Origin: Bacteroidales bacterium
GTDB lineage: Bacteria > Bacteroidota > Bacteroidia > Bacteroidales > Paludibacteraceae
NCBI GenBank assembly: GCA_012837935.1
Contig: DUQG01000076.1
Span: forward strand, 1 to 64,000
Length of the DNA stretch: 64,000 bases
Reading direction: 5' to 3'
Made by a program: the position numbers and the translations under genes. The notes beneath the pieces are model-generated. The model was not told where the DNA came from, did no database searches, and saw only the letters and a program-made list of their open reading frames with translations. This document shows positions 32,549-43,984 of the stretch, in pieces. Numbering within the stretch: the stretch's first letter is position 1; every line of letters starts with the position of its first letter.

Positions 32549-33040
32549 TTATTTCTTTTTGAATTTTAGATAACCATCTGTGTAATAGGAAATTTCTTCA
32601 TCACAGCAAGTTAAAAATCCTGCACCTTTCAAAATAAGTGTCTTATTCGTTAACTCAACGATTTCATAAACGTCAAAGTAATCATCACCAATAAATATCA
32701 GTTCGTCGTCTTCAATTGTCCATGGCGGTGTAGTGGAATAATCATTTGTTTTGAAATTTGGTGGACATTTCGGGTTTTCATTAGAACCTGTGTAAATAAT
32801 TTTCACATAATCAAATTTGTCGGAAAATTCAATTTTTGAAGTTTTAAAACAGCCGTTCCATTGCGATAAAAGGTCTTTTGAACTTGTTCCGTCTTTGTTA
32901 ATATCAATCGGAGTATCATTGTACCATTCAGTAAGTTTCCACACACCAAGAATTAATTCATTTTTAGGTGTAGTTGGTTGATTATTACAACTTACTAAAA
33001 AAAATAAAAGAAAAGGGAGAAATAAATACTTTACCTTCAT
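32549..33040 (-). CDS. Lipocalin-like lipoprotein
   Basis: 163 residues from ATG 33040. An upstream frame to 33106 would overlap the next gene and lack a signal. Lipobox LLFFLVSCNN. The body ILGVWKLTEWYNDTPID...IEFSDKFDYVKI...LIFIGDDYFDVYEIVELTNKTLILKG has the 'GxWxL' start and strand pattern of lipocalin-like proteins, common in Bacteroidetes, ligand unknown. Probable two-gene operon with the small lipoprotein upstream (17-bp gap). Confidence 0.75.
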   Translation of the reverse strand: MKVKYLFLPFLLFFLVSCNNQPTTPKNELILGVWKLTEWYNDTPIDINKDGTSSKDLLSQWNGCFKTSKIEFSDKFDYVKIIYTGSNENPKCPPNFKTNDYSTTPPWTIEDDELIFIGDDYFDVYEIVELTNKTLILKGAGFLTCCDEEISYYTDGYLKFKKK

Positions 33041-33057
33041 TGTATTAATGTTTTTAT

Positions 33058-33378
33058 TTATGGAAGTTTTAGATTGGTAATTTGAACAACCGTTCCAGCC
33101 ATACAAAAACTTCCAATGTCCTTAGGAATTTGGTATTGAATAAGTACCTTTTGGTTTTCTTTTAGCGGCACATCGAAATCATCTAAATTAATAGGTTCTA
33201 ATCTTTGTCCATCTTCTAAAATAATCATCCAACCACAAGCGTCAAGTCCAGTCATATCTGTAAGATAACCTATTTCATATTCACTTAAATCCTCTTTATT
33301 TATACAAGAATTCAATGTTACAGTGAAAAATGTCACTGTTAAAATTAAAATTAGAAAAAACAAATGTTTTGTTTTCAT
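33058..33378 (-). CDS. Small lipoprotein of unknown function
   Basis: 106 residues. Signal peptide with lipobox VTLNSCINK. The mature part includes DACGWMIILEDGQRLEPINLDDFDVPLKENQKVLIQYQIP and SFCMAGTVVQITNL, with two Cys that could form a disulfide. A recurring small Bacteroidetes lipoprotein type; no function known. Upstream partner of the lipocalin-like gene. Confidence 0.7.
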   Translation of the reverse strand: MKTKHLFFLILILTVTFFTVTLNSCINKEDLSEYEIGYLTDMTGLDACGWMIILEDGQRLEPINLDDFDVPLKENQKVLIQYQIPKDIGSFCMAGTVVQITNLKLP

Positions 33379-33410
33379 TGTATTATATATTTAGTGTTAG
33401 TTAATTTACA

Positions 33411-34292
33411 TTACAACTCACTTAACACTCTACGGATTTTTTCGTAGGTTTTAATGGTATTTGGAACAAGTGGCAAGCGCAACTTATTCTCTATCATTCC
33501 CATAAGTGCAAGCATACTTTTCACGCCGGCAGGGTTTCCTTCTACGAAAAGCAGTTCGATTAGTTCAGTAAAACTGTAGTGAATTTGTCTTGCTTTATCG
33601 TAGTCGCCTTGAAGTGCCAAGCGAACCATTTTACTAAATTCTTTTGGGAAAGCATTTCCAATTACGGAAATCACGCCCACTGCACCGAGAGTGATTAGTG
33701 GGAAAGTAATGCCATCATCGCCGGAAATAACAGAAAAGTCAGTCGGTTTGTTTTTGATGATTTGATCTATTTGCGAGAAATTTCCGGACGCTTCTTTAAC
33801 GGCACAAATATTTGGAAATTCATGAGCTAATCGAAGGCTTGTTTCGGCAGTCATATTTACGCCTGTTCGTCCCGGCACGTTGTAAAGAATAATGGGTAGA
33901 GGAGAGTTTTTGGCAATAGCTGTATAGTGCTGATACAGACCTTCTTGCGATGGCTTGTTGTAATACGGAGTAACGGAAAGGATAGCATCGTAACGGCTCA
34001 AATCGGTTGTTGCTACTTTGTGAACAATTTCTCTTGTGTTGTTGCCGCCAATGCCGTAAACCAGCGGAATGCGATTAGCAGCCACTTCGGCTACAAAGTT
34101 CTTGATATCTTCTTTTTCAACTTCTGTCAGCGTTGGAGTTTCAGCCGTAGTGCCACACACCACCAAGTAATCGGTTCCATTTTTTATCTGATGCTCAATC
34201 AACTTTTTCAGCGCATCGTAATCAACCGACTCATCTTCTTTGAAAGGCGTAACCAGCGCAACACCCATCCCAACCAATTTCGTGTTCAACAT
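33411..34292 (-). CDS. dapA: 4-hydroxy-tetrahydrodipicolinate synthase
   Basis: 293 residues. Condenses pyruvate with aspartate semialdehyde in lysine/DAP synthesis. Schiff-base lysine K166 in CAVKEASGN; Y137 in LYNVPGRTG; TTAETPTL at 48-55. Full length. Its pathway partner dapB lies 26 kb upstream. A TATTTTTG promoter element is found ~100 bp upstream in the gap after DUF6913. Confidence 0.97.
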   Translation of the reverse strand: MLNTKLVGMGVALVTPFKEDESVDYDALKKLIEHQIKNGTDYLVVCGTTAETPTLTEVEKEDIKNFVAEVAANRIPLVYGIGGNNTREIVHKVATTDLSRYDAILSVTPYYNKPSQEGLYQHYTAIAKNSPLPIILYNVPGRTGVNMTAETSLRLAHEFPNICAVKEASGNFSQIDQIIKNKPTDFSVISGDDGITFPLITLGAVGVISVIGNAFPKEFSKMVRLALQGDYDKARQIHYSFTELIELLFVEGNPAGVKSMLALMGMIENKLRLPLVPNTIKTYEKIRRVLSEL

Positions 34293-34389
34293 TCCTTTGT
34301 ATATTACTTATTTATAAGTGAATCCTAATTTTTATTTTCAAAATAATGCTTTTTTTAGCACTTTGTTGTCAAATGTCTTTTTTCGAGTG

Positions 34390-34397
34390 CAAAAATA
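34390..34397 (-). promoter_or_regulatory. -7 promoter element of dapA (TATTTTTG)
   Basis: Minus-strand TATTTTTG fits TAnnTTTG, located between the DUF6913 stop and dapA. Implies a ~90-nt leader for dapA. Confidence 0.5.
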
Positions 34398-34403
34398 GTC
34401 AAA

Positions 34404-35015
34404 TTAATCCTTTGTTTCTATTTTTTTAAGATAAAAAATCAATTGTTCGAAAAGATACTGTTGGTCGGTTTGAAATAAGCTCTTGTTTAAATCCTGATAT
34501 TCTATTTTTCTAAGTTCTTCCTCAGTTGGATTTTCAACGGGTTCTTCTTGTGGCGGTATCTTGAATACAAAATCCAGCAATTTATCGGTTGAATAGCTTA
34601 TTCCGGCTTTGAAAGCGGCATTAGCGTACATTTTTACATATTGTAGCGGCAGAATTTCCTTTAACGTCAGGTCTATCAGCATGTCGTACTCTTCATCTTT
34701 CAATTCTCTCAGAAAGCTCTCTTTGGGACATCCGAGCCAGTCCAATGATTTACGGTCTAAAATTTTGAATGTGGGTAAAATGGCTGTTGAACTCATTTTT
34801 ATATTCAAAAATCCCCAAGCAAAAACTTTTTTTCCGTCAGAAGCGAGTTGTTCAATCACTTGTTTGATAAATTTATTTTTCTCAGTATAATCACTTTCAA
34901 AAACTAATAAAACTGTTTTTGCATTCTTGTAATTCACACTTCTTTGCTGACGTGAGTTTTCTTGCAAGTGCTTTTTAAGTCGCCTTTGGAATATATATTG
35001 TTTGAGTTTTTTCAT
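34404..35015 (-). CDS. DUF6913 family protein
   Basis: 203 residues, soluble, basic N terminus. AKTVLLVFESDYTEKNKFIKQVIEQL and DMLIDLTLKEILPLQYVKMYANAAFKAGIS match DUF6913, a Bacteroidetes family with no known function; the fold pattern suggests a Rossmann-type core. It lies between ligA and dapA on the same strand, and copy 2 of a palindromic repeat precedes it. Confidence 0.8.
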   Translation of the reverse strand: MKKLKQYIFQRRLKKHLQENSRQQRSVNYKNAKTVLLVFESDYTEKNKFIKQVIEQLASDGKKVFAWGFLNIKMSSTAILPTFKILDRKSLDWLGCPKESFLRELKDEEYDMLIDLTLKEILPLQYVKMYANAAFKAGISYSTDKLLDFVFKIPPQEEPVENPTEEELRKIEYQDLNKSLFQTDQQYLFEQLIFYLKKIETKD

Positions 35016-35072
35016 ACTTTTCTAAAACAGTAGTAAACATAGATGGATTTGCACTCATTCTCTTGCTTTCGT

Positions 35073-35172
35073 AAACATAGAAAAAATATCGAAGATATTT
35101 TTAAACTATGTTCTCGAAATACTACAACTTTGTAAATAATAAGCTTAAAAATAAACTATTGTTCTCTATGTT
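35073..35172. repeat. Dispersed palindromic repeat, copy 2
   Basis: AAACATAG (35073-35080) pairs with CTATGTT (35106-35112); the inner AAAAATATC-GAA-GATATTTTT is a perfect hairpin. The downstream AAACTATTG...CTATGTTTTAAAA also matches copy 1 (1344-1438). As there, it follows the stop of a minus-strand gene (ligA) and precedes the next minus-strand gene. Confidence 0.65.
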
Positions 35173-35221
35173 TTAAAATTCAAAATAGGTGTTAATCAAC
35201 AAAATTAACTAAAAAATAGAA

Positions 35222-37523
<2,302 letters not shown>

Positions 37524-37600
37524 ATGTTTTTTTATTGGACAACAGGTTAAAATCAGATTGTAACCAATATCAGTTTCATGTATGCCTAAAATGCCTACCA

Positions 37601-38845
37601 CTACTCATACCTAATAATCGCCGCCGGCGAAATTTTAGTAATCAAATACGAAGGTCCGATTAGCATCAAAATAGACGTAATCAGCGTACCTATATTGAGT
37701 AAAATAATGTAAAGCCAATTAAAAGTAATCGGAACGGTGGATGTGTAGTAGGATGCAGGGTCGAGCGGAATTACTTCAAACTGATACTGAATAAAGCAGA
37801 TGGCAAGACCGATTACATTGCCCCAAAACATCCCTTTCCCGATTAAGAAAATACTTTCATACAGGAAAATTTTACGGATAGACCAGTTTTTTGCGCCATA
37901 AGATTTCAGAATACCAATCATATTCGTTTTTTCCAAAATTAAAATCAGCAAACCCGAAATCATATTAAATCCAGCCACGGCAAGCATCAAAAACAGTATA
38001 ACCCAAACATTCATATCCAGCAAATCCAACCAACTGAATATCTGTGGATTAATCTGTTTGATGTTCTGCACAAAATAACCGTTTCCGTTTTCGTCAAATC
38101 GATTGGCAACTTTGGCATACACCTCTGAATGTGCCTTGTCCAAATGCTCAAAATCGTCAATTAATATTTCCAATCCGCTGAAATATTCGGGTTCCCAGCC
38201 GTTTAATCGCTGCGTGATACGAATATCGGTCAGAATAAACAGCTTATCATATTCAGCGAAATTGGTGGAGTAAATTCCCTTTACCGTAAATTTACGCACA
38301 CGAACTTGCTCTTGAAAAAAGTAGGTAAAAAAAGCATCACCCACTTTTAGTTGCAGCATATCCGCCAGCATTTTGGAAATAATCACCTCGTTGCGCGATG
38401 TGCTGTCCGATAAATTTAAGATTTCGCCTTCTACCAAATTGGACTTGAAAAATTCCCAATCAAACTCTTCGCCCACACCTTTCAGCACCATTCCTTCGAA
38501 ATGTTCTTCCGTTTTTATAATGCCCGGTTTAGTTACAAATCGCTGATAATGGCGAAGTTCCGGAATGGATTTTAGCGAACTCAGCAAACTGTCATTCAGT
38601 TTGATAGGCTGCATTTCGTAGGAATTGTTATTGTCAAAATTGGTAATCTGAATATGCGAGCCGAAACCGATGGTTTTATTTCTGATTTCTTGCTTAAACC
38701 CGACCACCACGGCAATTGCAACCAACATCACAGCTACACCCACCGCTATCCCAATGGTAGCAATACGCACAGCAGGACGAGAAACATTTTTCTCGCCCTT
38801 CTTCTCAAAATGAATGCGTTTCGCTATGAATAGTTCCAAGTTCAT
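37601..38845 (-). CDS. LolC/LolE-like ABC transporter permease
   Basis: 414 residues with an N-terminal membrane helix (~27-48), a large periplasmic MacB-PCD-type domain and three C-terminal helices (~277-303, 325-350, 376-402) of the FtsX-like permease fold. RPAVRIATIGIAVGVAVMLVAIAVVVGFK is the typical start. Likely exports lipoproteins from the inner membrane or is a related permease. No ATPase gene adjacent; in Bacteroidetes lolD is often elsewhere. Confidence 0.85.
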   Translation of the reverse strand: MNLELFIAKRIHFEKKGEKNVSRPAVRIATIGIAVGVAVMLVAIAVVVGFKQEIRNKTIGFGSHIQITNFDNNNSYEMQPIKLNDSLLSSLKSIPELRHYQRFVTKPGIIKTEEHFEGMVLKGVGEEFDWEFFKSNLVEGEILNLSDSTSRNEVIISKMLADMLQLKVGDAFFTYFFQEQVRVRKFTVKGIYSTNFAEYDKLFILTDIRITQRLNGWEPEYFSGLEILIDDFEHLDKAHSEVYAKVANRFDENGNGYFVQNIKQINPQIFSWLDLLDMNVWVILFLMLAVAGFNMISGLLILILEKTNMIGILKSYGAKNWSIRKIFLYESIFLIGKGMFWGNVIGLAICFIQYQFEVIPLDPASYYTSTVPITFNWLYIILLNIGTLITSILMLIGPSYLITKISPAAIIRYE

Positions 38846-38852
38846 TGTTATT

Positions 38853-39522
38853 CAGTAGATGGTAGTCGGTAGTTAGTAGTCAGTTAGTACGCACCATATT
38901 TAATATGTCAGCATTATTTCTAAAAACCGTATAATTTTATTTGACACAACTTGTCCGACAAAGGCGGATAGAAAACATTTAGAACATATAGTACACATAG
39001 TTTTTTATGAATATCCGCATACGTTCCTAAATGCAACAACTTTATGTTTAGCACAGGGACTAACCGCTTCAAGTCGGTTCGTCCCGTTGTTGATTGATTG
39101 TAAAAAGGCAATCTTTCTGTCGGCAACGCAACAAACCGCATAAAGCGGTTGGTTGCAGTAGTTACAATCAACATATTGACATTCATTGGGAATAATTGCG
39201 GATAATCACATAGTTTTTTTCATGATTGAGATTAACGCTAAATATACAAGTTCACCCCGATAGCTATCGGGGTGAATAAAAATAAAATTTTTTATTTTCC
39301 CCCCTATCGTAAAGCAATGAAGTAACAATAACGGTCTATGTGGACTAAAAATTGACTTTAAAAACTATATGGTACTATGTGATAGAGTACTATATGCAAC
39401 TATGTGTCAAAATATTTTGTTTAAGGAACTATTACAGATAATATATATTCCTCGCTGTCTATCATCCGTCATCTTTTATCTCTTGTCTTTGCTCTTTGTT
39501 CTTTGTTCCTTGCTCTCGCAAA
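38853..39522. repeat. Repeat-filled intergenic region (677 nt, no gene)
   Basis: No credible ORF. Contents: short-period repeats at both borders (38853-38890, 'tagtcggtagttagtagtc' type; 39454-39522, CTTTGTTC type); hairpin GGGAC-T-AACCG / CGGTT-C-GTCCC (39056-39085); hairpin GCAAC-A-AACCGC / GCGGTT-G-GTTGC (39128-39156); and a perfect 26-nt palindrome (39251-39276) with CACCCCGATAG arms. The two AACCG hairpins share exact geometry with the one at 21075-21104. Confidence 0.7.
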
Positions 39523-42500
39523 TCACTTATTCTCTTCCACCCATTTCCTTGCATTTACAAACGCTTCAATCCAAGGTGTAACTTCATCTGAATTAACACG
39601 TTCGGTCGGGTAGTGAGCACATTGCCACGGGAAAATTGCACGTTCCAAGTGCGGCATCATAGCCAAGTGACGACCGTCTGCCGAGCAAATTCCTGCCACA
39701 GAATAGTCCGAACCGTTCGGATTTGCGGGATAGCTGTCGTAGTTGTATTTAGCAATAATATTATAGTCACTTTCATCCATCGGCATTGAGAATTTACCTT
39801 CGCCGTGTGCCACCCAAATTCCAAGTTTGCTGCCTGAAAGCGTATTAAACATCACCGAATTATTTTCAGGGATTTGCAAGCTTACAAACGAACTTTCAAA
39901 CTTACCGCTTTCGTTGTGCAACATTCGAGTACGTTTTTCGTGTTCAGGATTAATCAGGTTCAATTCCATCATCAACTGACAACCGTTGCAAATTCCCAAA
40001 CTCAATGTATCGTTGCGTTTGTAGAAATTATCGAGTGCCGCTTTTGCTTTTTCATTGTATAAAAATCCGCCAGCCCAACCTTTTGCAGAGCCAAGCACAT
40101 CCGAGTTAGAGAAACCACCGCAGAATACAATCATATTGATGTCTTCCAAAGTTTCGCTACCGTTTGCAAGGTCTGTCATATGCACGTCTTTCACGTCAAA
40201 TCCCGCTAAATAAAGCGCGTACGCCATTTCGCGTTCGCCATTTGTACCTTTTTCACGGATAATGGCTGCTTTTATGCCGCTCTCTTTTCTGTCGGGGGAA
40301 ATTCCGTATTGCGAAAGTTTTCCGGTAAAATCTGTCGGGAATGCAAATTCAAGCGGCTGTTTTTTATAGTTTTCAAAACGTTCCGTTGCTTTTGTTTCGC
40401 CGCTCTGTTTTTTATCCAATAGATAAGAAGTCTCGTACCAAATATCTCGCATTTCATTGATTGAGAATGAATAAGCCAGTTTTTTCTTGTGAATTTCAAG
40501 ACGGCGTTCTTCGATTGGACTGCCAATTTTAGCAAAGCCTATTCCATTAGCTTTCAATGTTTTTTCTACTGCAATCGTATCTTTTACTTGAATGATTACG
40601 CCCGGATTTTCTGCAAATAAAACTTCCACCAAAGAGTTTTCAGCAATTCCTTCCAACTTGATTTTCAGACCGCCTGAATTGTTTGCAAAACACATTTCAA
40701 GTAGGGTAGTAATCATACCGCCGGCAGAAATATCGTGTCCGGCAAGGATTAAATCTTTGTTAATAAGACTTTGAATGGTTTCAAATGCAGCTTTGAAATA
40801 TTCCGTATCTTGCACCGTTGGAGCTTCTGCACCCACTTTGTTAAGCGTTTGTGCCAATACGGAACCACCCAATTTATGTTTATCAAAAGAGAAATCAATA
40901 TAGTAAAGTTGAGTGTCTTTGTCGTTGATAATTAGTGGACTAACTATCTTTTTAATGTCAGAAACTTCCGCTGCTGCCGAAATAATTACCGTTCCCGGTG
41001 CAAAAACTTTTGAGCCGTCAGGGTAATTTTGTGTCATCGAAAGGCTGTCTTTTCCCGTAGGGATATTAATTCCGATGGTGCTTGCAAATTCGCTACAAGC
41101 TTCCACTGCTTTATACAGACGAGCATCTTCACCCGGATTTTTACAAGGCCACATCCAGTTAGCAGAAAGCGAAACGCTGCTCAATCCATTTTTCAACGGT
41201 GCCCAAACGATATTGGTCAATGCTTCTGCAATCGCCATTACAGAACCTGCTGCCGGGTCAATCAGAGCCACTTGTGGCGCATGTCCGATGGAAGTTGCGA
41301 TACCTGCTTTCCCACGATAATCGAGTGCCATTGCACCTAAATCGCTGAGTGGCAATTGGATTTCACCGATAGTTTGTTGACGAGCCACTTTTCCGGTTAC
41401 GGAACGGTCCACTTTGTTGGTCAACCAATCTTTACAAGCCACCGCTTCCATTCGAAGTACATTCTGCAAATATTCCTGCATTTTTTCTTCGTCAACTTCC
41501 ACAGGTGCATATTTTTCATCGATGCTATTGTCAACCATCACGGTTTTTGGCGGTTTACCAATCATATATTCAAGTAGCAAGTCAATTGGTTTTTCGCCGT
41601 CTTTTTGTTTGAATACAAATTGCATATCATCGGTTGTTTCGCCCACTACGTACATCGGTGCACGTTCACGTTCTGCAATTTTTTGCAAGCGTTCGATGTC
41701 TTCTTCTTTTACCAAAAGTCCCATGCGTTCCTGACTTTCGTTGCCGATAATCTCTTTGGCACTCAAAGTCGGGTCGCCCACAGGCAGTTTATCTAATTCA
41801 ATCACACCGCCGGTAGTTTCCACCAGTTCCGACAAGCAGTTCAAGTGACCGCCTGCGCCGTGGTCGTGAATAGATACAATCGGGTTGTTGTCGCTTTCAG
41901 CCAATGCACGAATTACGTTTGCCACGCTTTTTTGCATTTCAGGGTTCGAACGTTGCACGGCATTCAGCTCAATGGCATTATTAAATTCCCCCGTTTCCAC
42001 AGATGAAACAGCGCCACCGCCCATTCCGATGCGGTAGTTGTCACCACCCATTACCACCACTTTTTCGCCGGTTTCCGGCGTGCCTTTTAGTGCATCACGT
42101 TTATTCGCCATTCCCACACCGCCGGCAAGCATAATTACCTTGTCAAAACCGAAAGTTTTATCGTTTTCTTGATGTTCAAAGGTAAGCACAGAGCCACAAA
42201 TCAGCGGTTGTCCGAATTTATTTCCAAAGTCGGATGCACCGTTGGATGCTTTAATAAGGATTTGTTCCGGTGTTTGATAGAGCCATTTGCGCTCTTTAAG
42301 CGGTTTTTGTTGCGCATCGGGACGAAGGCGCGGGTCGGCGGTCATATAAACTGCTGTTCCTGCCAACGGCAAACTCGCTTTTCCACCGCCCAATCGGTCA
42401 CGAATTTCACCGCCTGTTCCCGTTGCAGCGCCGTTAAATGGCTCAACGGTGGTCGGGAAGTTATGTGTTTCGGCTTTCATCGAGAGAGCAGTTTCTATTT

Positions 42501-43206
42501 CTTTTGTATGGAAAAAATCTGCTTTATCTTCAGATTTTGGAGAAAATTGCTCTACTACAGGACCTTGATTAAAGGACACGTTGTCTTTGTAAGCAGAAAT
42601 TAAATCGTTCGGATTATCTTTTGAAGTCTGTTTGATAAGTTGGAAAAGCGACATCTCTTTTTCCTCGCCATCAATGATAAATTGTCCGTTGAAAATTTTG
42701 TGACGGCAGTGCTCAGAGTTCACTTGTGAGAAACCAAACACTTCGCTATCAGTAAGTTGTCTGCCGATTTTCTTAGAAACATTATTCAAATACTCAATTT
42801 CATCTTCGCTAAGCGCCAAGCCTTCTTTTACATTGTAAGCCGCAATATCATCAATGTAAATAATGCCTTCCGGCTCTTTGTCCACCAGAAACATATCCTG
42901 ATTTAAGCCGTTGTATTTGCGTTGCAGCATCGGGTCAAAAGTGCCTTCTGCAGTGAATGGGAAAAATTCTTCTATACGCGTAATGCCTTCGATGCCCATG
43001 TTTTGGGTAATACCTACCGCGTTGGTCGCCCACGGTGTGATAATCTCACGGCGCGGACCCACAAAAACGCCTTCCACAGTACTTGTGTTAAGCGGTTTAG
43101 CTTCGCCAAATAGCCAGATAAGCTTGTTAGTTACTTCATCGTCAAATTGTGATGTGCTTTGTACAGCGTAGATGTGCTGATCGGAAGATTGGAAAAAGTG
43201 TATCAT
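39523..43206 (-). CDS. purL: Phosphoribosylformylglycinamidine synthase (single-chain)
   Basis: 1227 residues, the large PurL of proteobacterial/eukaryotic type. N-terminal PurS-like domain, two AIRS-like synthetase halves (HNFPTTVEPFNGAATGTGGEIRD; IGINIPTGKDSLSM) and a C-terminal glutamine amidotransferase with nucleophile Cys in LSLGICNGCQLMMEL and HGEGKF. Converts FGAR to FGAM with glutamine and ATP, fourth step of purine synthesis. Full length, monocistronic. Confidence 0.97.
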   Translation of the reverse strand: MIHFFQSSDQHIYAVQSTSQFDDEVTNKLIWLFGEAKPLNTSTVEGVFVGPRREIITPWATNAVGITQNMGIEGITRIEEFFPFTAEGTFDPMLQRKYNGLNQDMFLVDKEPEGIIYIDDIAAYNVKEGLALSEDEIEYLNNVSKKIGRQLTDSEVFGFSQVNSEHCRHKIFNGQFIIDGEEKEMSLFQLIKQTSKDNPNDLISAYKDNVSFNQGPVVEQFSPKSEDKADFFHTKEIETALSMKAETHNFPTTVEPFNGAATGTGGEIRDRLGGGKASLPLAGTAVYMTADPRLRPDAQQKPLKERKWLYQTPEQILIKASNGASDFGNKFGQPLICGSVLTFEHQENDKTFGFDKVIMLAGGVGMANKRDALKGTPETGEKVVVMGGDNYRIGMGGGAVSSVETGEFNNAIELNAVQRSNPEMQKSVANVIRALAESDNNPIVSIHDHGAGGHLNCLSELVETTGGVIELDKLPVGDPTLSAKEIIGNESQERMGLLVKEEDIERLQKIAERERAPMYVVGETTDDMQFVFKQKDGEKPIDLLLEYMIGKPPKTVMVDNSIDEKYAPVEVDEEKMQEYLQNVLRMEAVACKDWLTNKVDRSVTGKVARQQTIGEIQLPLSDLGAMALDYRGKAGIATSIGHAPQVALIDPAAGSVMAIAEALTNIVWAPLKNGLSSVSLSANWMWPCKNPGEDARLYKAVEACSEFASTIGINIPTGKDSLSMTQNYPDGSKVFAPGTVIISAAAEVSDIKKIVSPLIINDKDTQLYYIDFSFDKHKLGGSVLAQTLNKVGAEAPTVQDTEYFKAAFETIQSLINKDLILAGHDISAGGMITTLLEMCFANNSGGLKIKLEGIAENSLVEVLFAENPGVIIQVKDTIAVEKTLKANGIGFAKIGSPIEERRLEIHKKKLAYSFSINEMRDIWYETSYLLDKKQSGETKATERFENYKKQPLEFAFPTDFTGKLSQYGISPDRKESGIKAAIIREKGTNGEREMAYALYLAGFDVKDVHMTDLANGSETLEDINMIVFCGGFSNSDVLGSAKGWAGGFLYNEKAKAALDNFYKRNDTLSLGICNGCQLMMELNLINPEHEKRTRMLHNESGKFESSFVSLQIPENNSVMFNTLSGSKLGIWVAHGEGKFSMPMDESDYNIIAKYNYDSYPANPNGSDYSVAGICSADGRHLAMMPHLERAIFPWQCAHYPTERVNSDEVTPWIEAFVNARKWVEENK

Positions 43207-43258
43207 AACTAAAAAATAACGAATATTTTCTTATTAGATTGGTGTTATAATTAAGCTA

Positions 43259-43266
43259 CAAAGATA
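43259..43266 (-). promoter_or_regulatory. -7 promoter element of purL (TATCTTTG)
   Basis: Minus-strand TATCTTTG, an exact TAnnTTTG, 52 bp before the purL ATG. No -33 TTTG at standard spacing. Confidence 0.5.
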
Positions 43267-43324
43267 GTAATTTTAAAGTGTTTTTCTTTTCATTTTGCCA
43301 TTGAAATTCTTATTTCAAATATAG

Positions 43325-43356
43325 TTTGTGTATATTTTCTTAAATGATTAATTTTG
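43325..43356 (+). promoter_or_regulatory. Promoter of the outer-membrane barrel gene
   Basis: TTTG (43325-43328)-N20-TAATTTTG (43349-43356), a full match to the Bacteroidetes consensus. The start would fall near 43363, 25 nt before the ATG at 43388; this excludes a TTG start at 43367 as the main one. Confidence 0.75.
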
Positions 43357-43387
43357 TCGTCAATAATTGAAGAAAAAAGAGAATTTT

Positions 43388-43984
43388 ATGAAAAAGATAA
43401 GAGTAGCAGTATTGGTTTTGTCAGTGATGTTTTGTGGTTTGGTATTTGCTCAAAGTAAAGGAACAGTTGGTTTTTCTTTTTCTGCGATAAATAAAAATGC
43501 CATGGTCAATACCGCCAACAAATATTATGAAAATACCACCGTTGGACGTGGATTTATGTCATTTGAAGCGAATTACTGGCATCCAATTACAGATTGGCTT
43601 GAATTGGAAACGGGACTAAATTATAGCAGACAACGTTTTGATGAAATTTTGCCATTGGTTGATGGCGAAGCGGAACCACAGATTAATAAAAAGGATGAGA
43701 ATTTATTGAATATTCCTATCGGTGTAAAGGCGGAATTCTTAAAATATGGATTTGTAAATTCTGGTATTTTGGTGGATGTGACGCATGAAGCTGGAATTGG
43801 TTCTTATTTTGGTGGTGGGGTAAGCTTTGTTTCACCTGTCGGATTTGGTGTTTTTGTCAATCCTTATGTGAAAATGCACTCTATTTTACCCGTTGATTTT
43901 AATTTTACATCCAGAAAAGTCCTTGAAATGGGAATAAAAATTGGTGTAAGTTACAAACTGAGCAATCCGTATAGAAAAAGATAG
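43388..43984 (+). CDS. Outer-membrane beta-barrel protein
   Basis: 198 residues from ATG 43388. Signal peptide ~1-21 (ending VFA-Q), then alternating strands (FMSFEANYWHPITDWLELETGLNYSRQ, GVGFGVFVNPYVKMHSI) and an end EMGIKIGVSYKLSN, consistent with a small 8-strand barrel. Closest in style to generic Bacteroidetes outer-membrane barrel families; ligand unknown. Monocistronic with a strong promoter. Converges with the lipid kinase gene, with no gap. Confidence 0.8.
   Translation: MKKIRVAVLVLSVMFCGLVFAQSKGTVGFSFSAINKNAMVNTANKYYENTTVGRGFMSFEANYWHPITDWLELETGLNYSRQRFDEILPLVDGEAEPQINKKDENLLNIPIGVKAEFLKYGFVNSGILVDVTHEAGIGSYFGGGVSFVSPVGFGVFVNPYVKMHSILPVDFNFTSRKVLEMGIKIGVSYKLSNPYRKR

Noticed and set aside
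38920-39186. 88-aa minus-strand ORF in the large intergenic region
   Set aside because: It is built from the hairpin repeats at 39056 and 39128, has no family motif and no promoter; a by-product of the palindromes.
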